From: Candidatus Woesearchaeota archaeon
Lineage (GTDB): Archaea > Nanobdellota > Nanobdellia > Woesearchaeales > SKIA01
Direction: 5' to 3'
DNA length: 8,042 nucleotides
Assembly: GCA_007116645.1 (NCBI GenBank)
Contig: SKIA01000059.1
Coordinates: 1 to 8,042, forward strand
This document shows positions 6,074 through 8,042 of the stretch, piece by piece. Below the pieces are notes generated by a model. It was given only the letters and a program-made list of their open reading frames with translations. It did no database searches and was not told the DNA's origin. Each line of letters begins with the position of its first letter. Within the stretch, counting starts at the first letter, position 1. A program made the translations under genes and the position numbers.

Positions 6074-6997
6074 TCAACAATCTTCAGAGAACTCTGTTTG
6101 AATGCCAGTATAGCCTGCCACGCCGTAGAATGGAAGAATAATACCGTCAAGATACACCCATTGGCCAGTTGTAGGATCTTGCAGCCCAACCAAGCAAGGG
6201 TCTTGAGCTTGCGGATAATAATCAACATAACTACGCTGCTGGGCGCCAAACGCCCCTGGAGGATGTAAAAAATGAATTGAATCCGTACGAGTGGCTTGAG
6301 GACTCGCCTGGAATCGCTCAAAGTAAGGGATTCCTGGAAAGGAAGAATTGGTAGCAACATACGTTCCCTCACGGGCGTGCTCAAAAAAATCATCACTACT
6401 TCGTATTATTCGATCTGCAAACCGAATTCTCTGGTGAGAGACACTATCTCGATGAGCAATCGGGTCTATAAGGCCTTCAAGACTCACGAGTTGTTGTACG
6501 CGAATCGTGCGATCAATCCTCAGACTATTGGAAGCATCCACCAAAAGCAACCCAAACTCAGCATCAACAACAACCGAGCGAAACCCTGCAGAGCGAATCG
6601 CTATGCTTTGTAACGAAAGCTCAAATGGGTCATAATTGAACTGTTCTTGATAGAACTCCTCAATTTGCCGCAGCGGATTATGCTCGCTCCTATCCTGTTC
6701 ATCGGGCGCATCAAGGCGAGCAAGTACTTGGGAGCGGAAGACAGTAGGAACAGTATCCGAGCCAGACAAAGGAGGACCTCTTGCGAGGTCATTGAGTGTT
6801 TGACGAGTAATGTAGGTAAGCCATACACGCAATTCCTGCGTTTCGAGAGCATTTACGCGAGTGACTGTTTCTTGGACTTGAACACGAGATTCTTGCACCA
6901 ATTCACGCTGAGTAGTAGGTGCAAACACCACAAAAAGTACTCCGATGGCCAAGACTGCTGATAACGAAAGAAAAATTCCTCTGCGGTCTAAACCCAT
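6074..6997 (-). CDS. Membrane-anchored pilin-like protein, candidate minor pilin (large)
   Basis: This 307-residue protein has a short basic N-terminus (MGLDRRG), a single hydrophobic segment (about 8-26) and a long extracytoplasmic part. A mostly charged helical stretch (about 28-70) follows the anchor, as in pilins, although the usual Glu at +5 is absent. There are only two cysteines, Cys268 and the last residue Cys307, which could form a C-terminal disulfide loop. A VSLEGLIDPI segment lies at 171-180. No characterised family is recognised. ATG 6997 has GAGGTG five bases upstream and overlaps the end of the preceding pilin-like gene by 10 bases, so the two are co-translated. Position at the head of a pilus block suggests a minor, initiating or tip subunit; this is inferred from context. 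A secreted anchor protein unrelated to the filament is the alternative. Confidence 0.82.
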   Translation of the reverse strand: MGLDRRGIFLSLSAVLAIGVLFVVFAPTTQRELVQESRVQVQETVTRVNALETQELRVWLTYITRQTLNDLARGPPLSGSDTVPTVFRSQVLARLDAPDEQDRSEHNPLRQIEEFYQEQFNYDPFELSLQSIAIRSAGFRSVVVDAEFGLLLVDASNSLRIDRTIRVQQLVSLEGLIDPIAHRDSVSHQRIRFADRIIRSSDDFFEHAREGTYVATNSSFPGIPYFERFQASPQATRTDSIHFLHPPGAFGAQQRSYVDYYPQAQDPCLVGLQDPTTGQWVYLDGIILPFYGVAGYTGIQTEFSEDC

Positions 6998-7512
6998 ACG
7001 CGCACCTCAACCAAATCCGGACCTAGCAAAATATCATCGCCTCCAGGACCAGGAAATACCGTAAATAACATTCGACGAGAATTAATCAGAAGAACGCGAT
7101 CAGCAGCAAGAGGGTCGATGCGCTCAAAATAGAACGTTCCTGCACCAGTTGCAAGAGTGATATTCATTGAATGCTGCACAGGAAGCAAGTCACCCACAAT
7201 AAGCCCTACAAGTTGCTCAGAGAGCTCCTCGCAATTAGGCGAGCACCGATCAGGGTACTCAAGCCAGACTTGAATTTGCGCCATAGGACTGAGCTGGACG
7301 TCATATAGGGCATACTGGTTTCGAATAGTGGGAATAAGGATATCGTTAATCGGAGTGTCAAACAACAAATCAGCCATGTCTAAAGAAGCAATACGAGCTT
7401 GCTCTCCTCGAGGAGCCGAGACAAAGTCAGTCACAAGAAAACCAACGCCAATAAACACTATTGCAGCCGCAAAAAACGCATCTATCAAGTAAAACTGGCC
7501 GTCCCGCCTCAT
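6988..7512 (-). CDS. Pilin-like membrane-anchored protein, candidate minor pilin (small)
   Basis: This 174-residue protein begins MRRDGQFYLIDAFF, a short basic leader followed by about 20 hydrophobic residues. That is the layout of a prepilin with possible cleavage at Gly5/Gln6 and an Asp near the position where pilins carry Glu. The head is beta-rich, with a single Cys pair, C90-x3-C94 (CSPNC), a possible tight disulfide, and one Asn-Ile-Thr sequon at 117. A longer reading frame opens at 7587, but it runs through the TATA box. The predicted transcript start falls at about 7513, so ATG 7512 would be translated from a leaderless or nearly leaderless message. The gene overlaps the larger pilin-like gene downstream by 10 bases. 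Family unrecognised; minor pilin role inferred from N-terminus and position. Confidence 0.82.
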   Translation of the reverse strand: MRRDGQFYLIDAFFAAAIVFIGVGFLVTDFVSAPRGEQARIASLDMADLLFDTPINDILIPTIRNQYALYDVQLSPMAQIQVWLEYPDRCSPNCEELSEQLVGLIVGDLLPVQHSMNITLATGAGTFYFERIDPLAADRVLLINSRRMLFTVFPGPGGDDILLGPDLVEVRVWV

Positions 7513-7535
7513 ACACCCACTACGAGCGAATTGTC

Positions 7536-7543
7536 TTTTAAAT
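7536..7543 (-). promoter_or_regulatory. TATA box of the two candidate minor pilin genes
   Basis: ATTTAAAA on the minus strand, preceded by a purine-rich stretch (CCAAAG), is centred 27 bases before ATG 7512. This spacing predicts transcription starting at or next to the start codon. It lies back to back with the plus-strand promoter at 7574-7581, about 30 bases away. Confidence 0.6.
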
Positions 7544-7573
7544 CTTTGGAAAGTGAACTCCCGAAACAGAAAG

Positions 7574-7581
7574 TATATAAA
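7574..7581 (+). promoter_or_regulatory. TATA box of the acidic small protein gene
   Basis: TATATAAA is preceded by the purine-rich ACAGAAAG (BRE-like). Transcription would start near 7603, leaving a leader of about 43 bases that ends in the ribosome site GGTGAT at 7637-7642. It forms a compact divergent promoter pair with the pilus block. Confidence 0.75.
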
Positions 7582-7645
7582 CACCAATTCACTCAGAAGG
7601 AGTAGCGTTCTTACACAGCGACATAAACCAAAAAAAGGTGATACA

Positions 7646-7903
7646 ATGCCAGAACACTATGATGAAGAGTACGAAGGAGAATTTGATCTCGAAGAAGCAG
7701 GCTATCTTGACGATGCTGATGACGAAGATGGGTTTGATAAAGAGTATGAACGCATTTTCTCAGACGACGCAGAGCTTGATGAAGACGTAAAGGCATATGA
7801 GCGCGACGCAGTCACCGGACGGCGCGCGAAGCGGTCACGAATGTCAGTACTCAATAAATCCAAGCTGTCAAAGCACGAGATGGACGAGCTGTTTTTAGAC
7901 TAA
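7646..7903 (+). CDS. Small bipolar protein: very acidic N-terminus, basic C-terminal patch
   Basis: This 85-residue protein belongs to no family I recognise. Residues 1-54 contain 26 Asp/Glu and are probably disordered. Residues 59-77 form a basic patch (GRRAKRSR, then KSKLSK), followed by an acidic, hydrophobic tail ending DELFLD. There are no Cys or Trp residues, no signal peptide and no membrane span, so it should be cytoplasmic. ATG 7646 is chosen because AGGTGAT lies three bases upstream and the TATA box at 7574-7581 excludes the longer frame opening at 7553. The gene ends 32 bases before the dph2-like gene, likely in the same transcript. A nucleic-acid mimic or a translation-linked factor would fit the charge pattern, but nothing in the sequence proves it. 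Confidence 0.8.
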   Translation: MPEHYDEEYEGEFDLEEAGYLDDADDEDGFDKEYERIFSDDAELDEDVKAYERDAVTGRRAKRSRMSVLNKSKLSKHEMDELFLD

Positions 7904-7935
7904 ACCTTTTTGAAAGAAGACAGTCTCCTTACGAT

Positions 7936-8042
7936 ATGCAAGAAGATATTTGGGATTTTGACGAGCAATCAGTGTATGATTCCGTAGCAAAACATGACGC
8001 CAAGAAAGTGCTTTTGCACCTTCCCGATGGACTAAAAATGCA
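7936..8042 (+). CDS. dph2: Dph2-type diphthamide biosynthesis enzyme, N-terminus only
   Basis: Only the first 35 residues are in the window. The stretch AKKVLLHLPDGLKMQ matches the conserved first-domain start of archaeal Dph2 (commonly VLLQxPDGLK). This is the 4Fe-4S enzyme that transfers the 3-amino-3-carboxypropyl group of S-adenosylmethionine to a histidine of elongation factor 2, the first step of diphthamide synthesis. The iron-sulfur cysteines lie beyond the edge and cannot be checked. No clear Shine-Dalgarno precedes ATG 7936, and the gene probably shares the transcript of the small acidic protein. The assignment rests on one short motif, so it is probable rather than certain. Confidence 0.7.
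   Translation, partial: MQEDIWDFDEQSVYDSVAKHDAKKVLLHLPDGLKM

Noticed and set aside
322..7512. Archaellum (arl/fla) operon
   Set aside because: ATPase and platform are of the shared family, but there are no ArlF, ArlG or ArlH genes. There are also two platform proteins, and the pilin heads are small and cysteine-bearing, unlike archaellins.
7513..7587. Twenty-five-codon N-terminal extension of the small pilin-like protein
   Set aside because: It runs through the TATA box and past the plus-strand promoter, and it would bury the prepilin-like leader inside the protein.
7553..7645. Upstream extension of the small acidic protein
   Set aside because: It starts before the TATA box at 7574 and is basic and unlike the rest; GGTGAT marks ATG 7646.

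Overview
The window looks archaeal, most likely from a DPANN lineage such as Woesearchaeota or Pacearchaeota. The evidence is a proteasome beta subunit, the start of a Dph2-type diphthamide enzyme, archaeal class III (Q at +1) pilin signal peptides, TATA-box promoters with a purine-rich element just upstream, GGAGGT/GGTGA ribosome binding sites and a T-tract terminator. The phylum-level placement is an inference from recalled similarity, not from a search.

Almost the whole window is one minus-strand block encoding a type IV pilus-like machine. In transcription order (right to left) it holds: two single-pass proteins with pilin-like N-termini (7512-6988 and 6997-6074), a small winged-helix protein (6005-5562), a protein with a helical N-terminus, a disordered Pro/Gln/Glu/Ser linker and a TPR-like C-terminus (5572-4697), a complete secretion ATPase (4713-3256), two separate T2SSF-family membrane platform proteins (3256-2450 and 2450-1398), and two paralogous class III pilins (1346-849 and 810-322). 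A promoter-proximal proteasome beta gene (260 to the left edge) follows. Genes from 6005 to 1398 overlap by 1 to 17 bases, so they look translationally coupled. TATA-like elements before 7512, 6005, 1346 and 260 divide the block into probable transcription units: putative minor pilins, machine, major pilins and proteasome.

On the plus strand, diverging from the pilus block at about 7513-7645, lie a very charged 85-residue protein of unknown function (7646-7903) and the 5' end of a dph2-like gene (7936 to the right edge).

The likely working model is that the ATPase and the two platform proteins assemble the two four-cysteine pilins into a filament, while the two upstream anchored proteins act as minor or initiating subunits. 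The winged-helix and TPR-like proteins are the least explained parts; both are locked into the ATPase transcription unit. There is no prepilin peptidase, no archaellum-specific gene (ArlF/G/H type) and no obvious retraction ATPase in the window. No RNA gene, CRISPR array, insertion sequence or gene-free stretch above 300 bases was seen.
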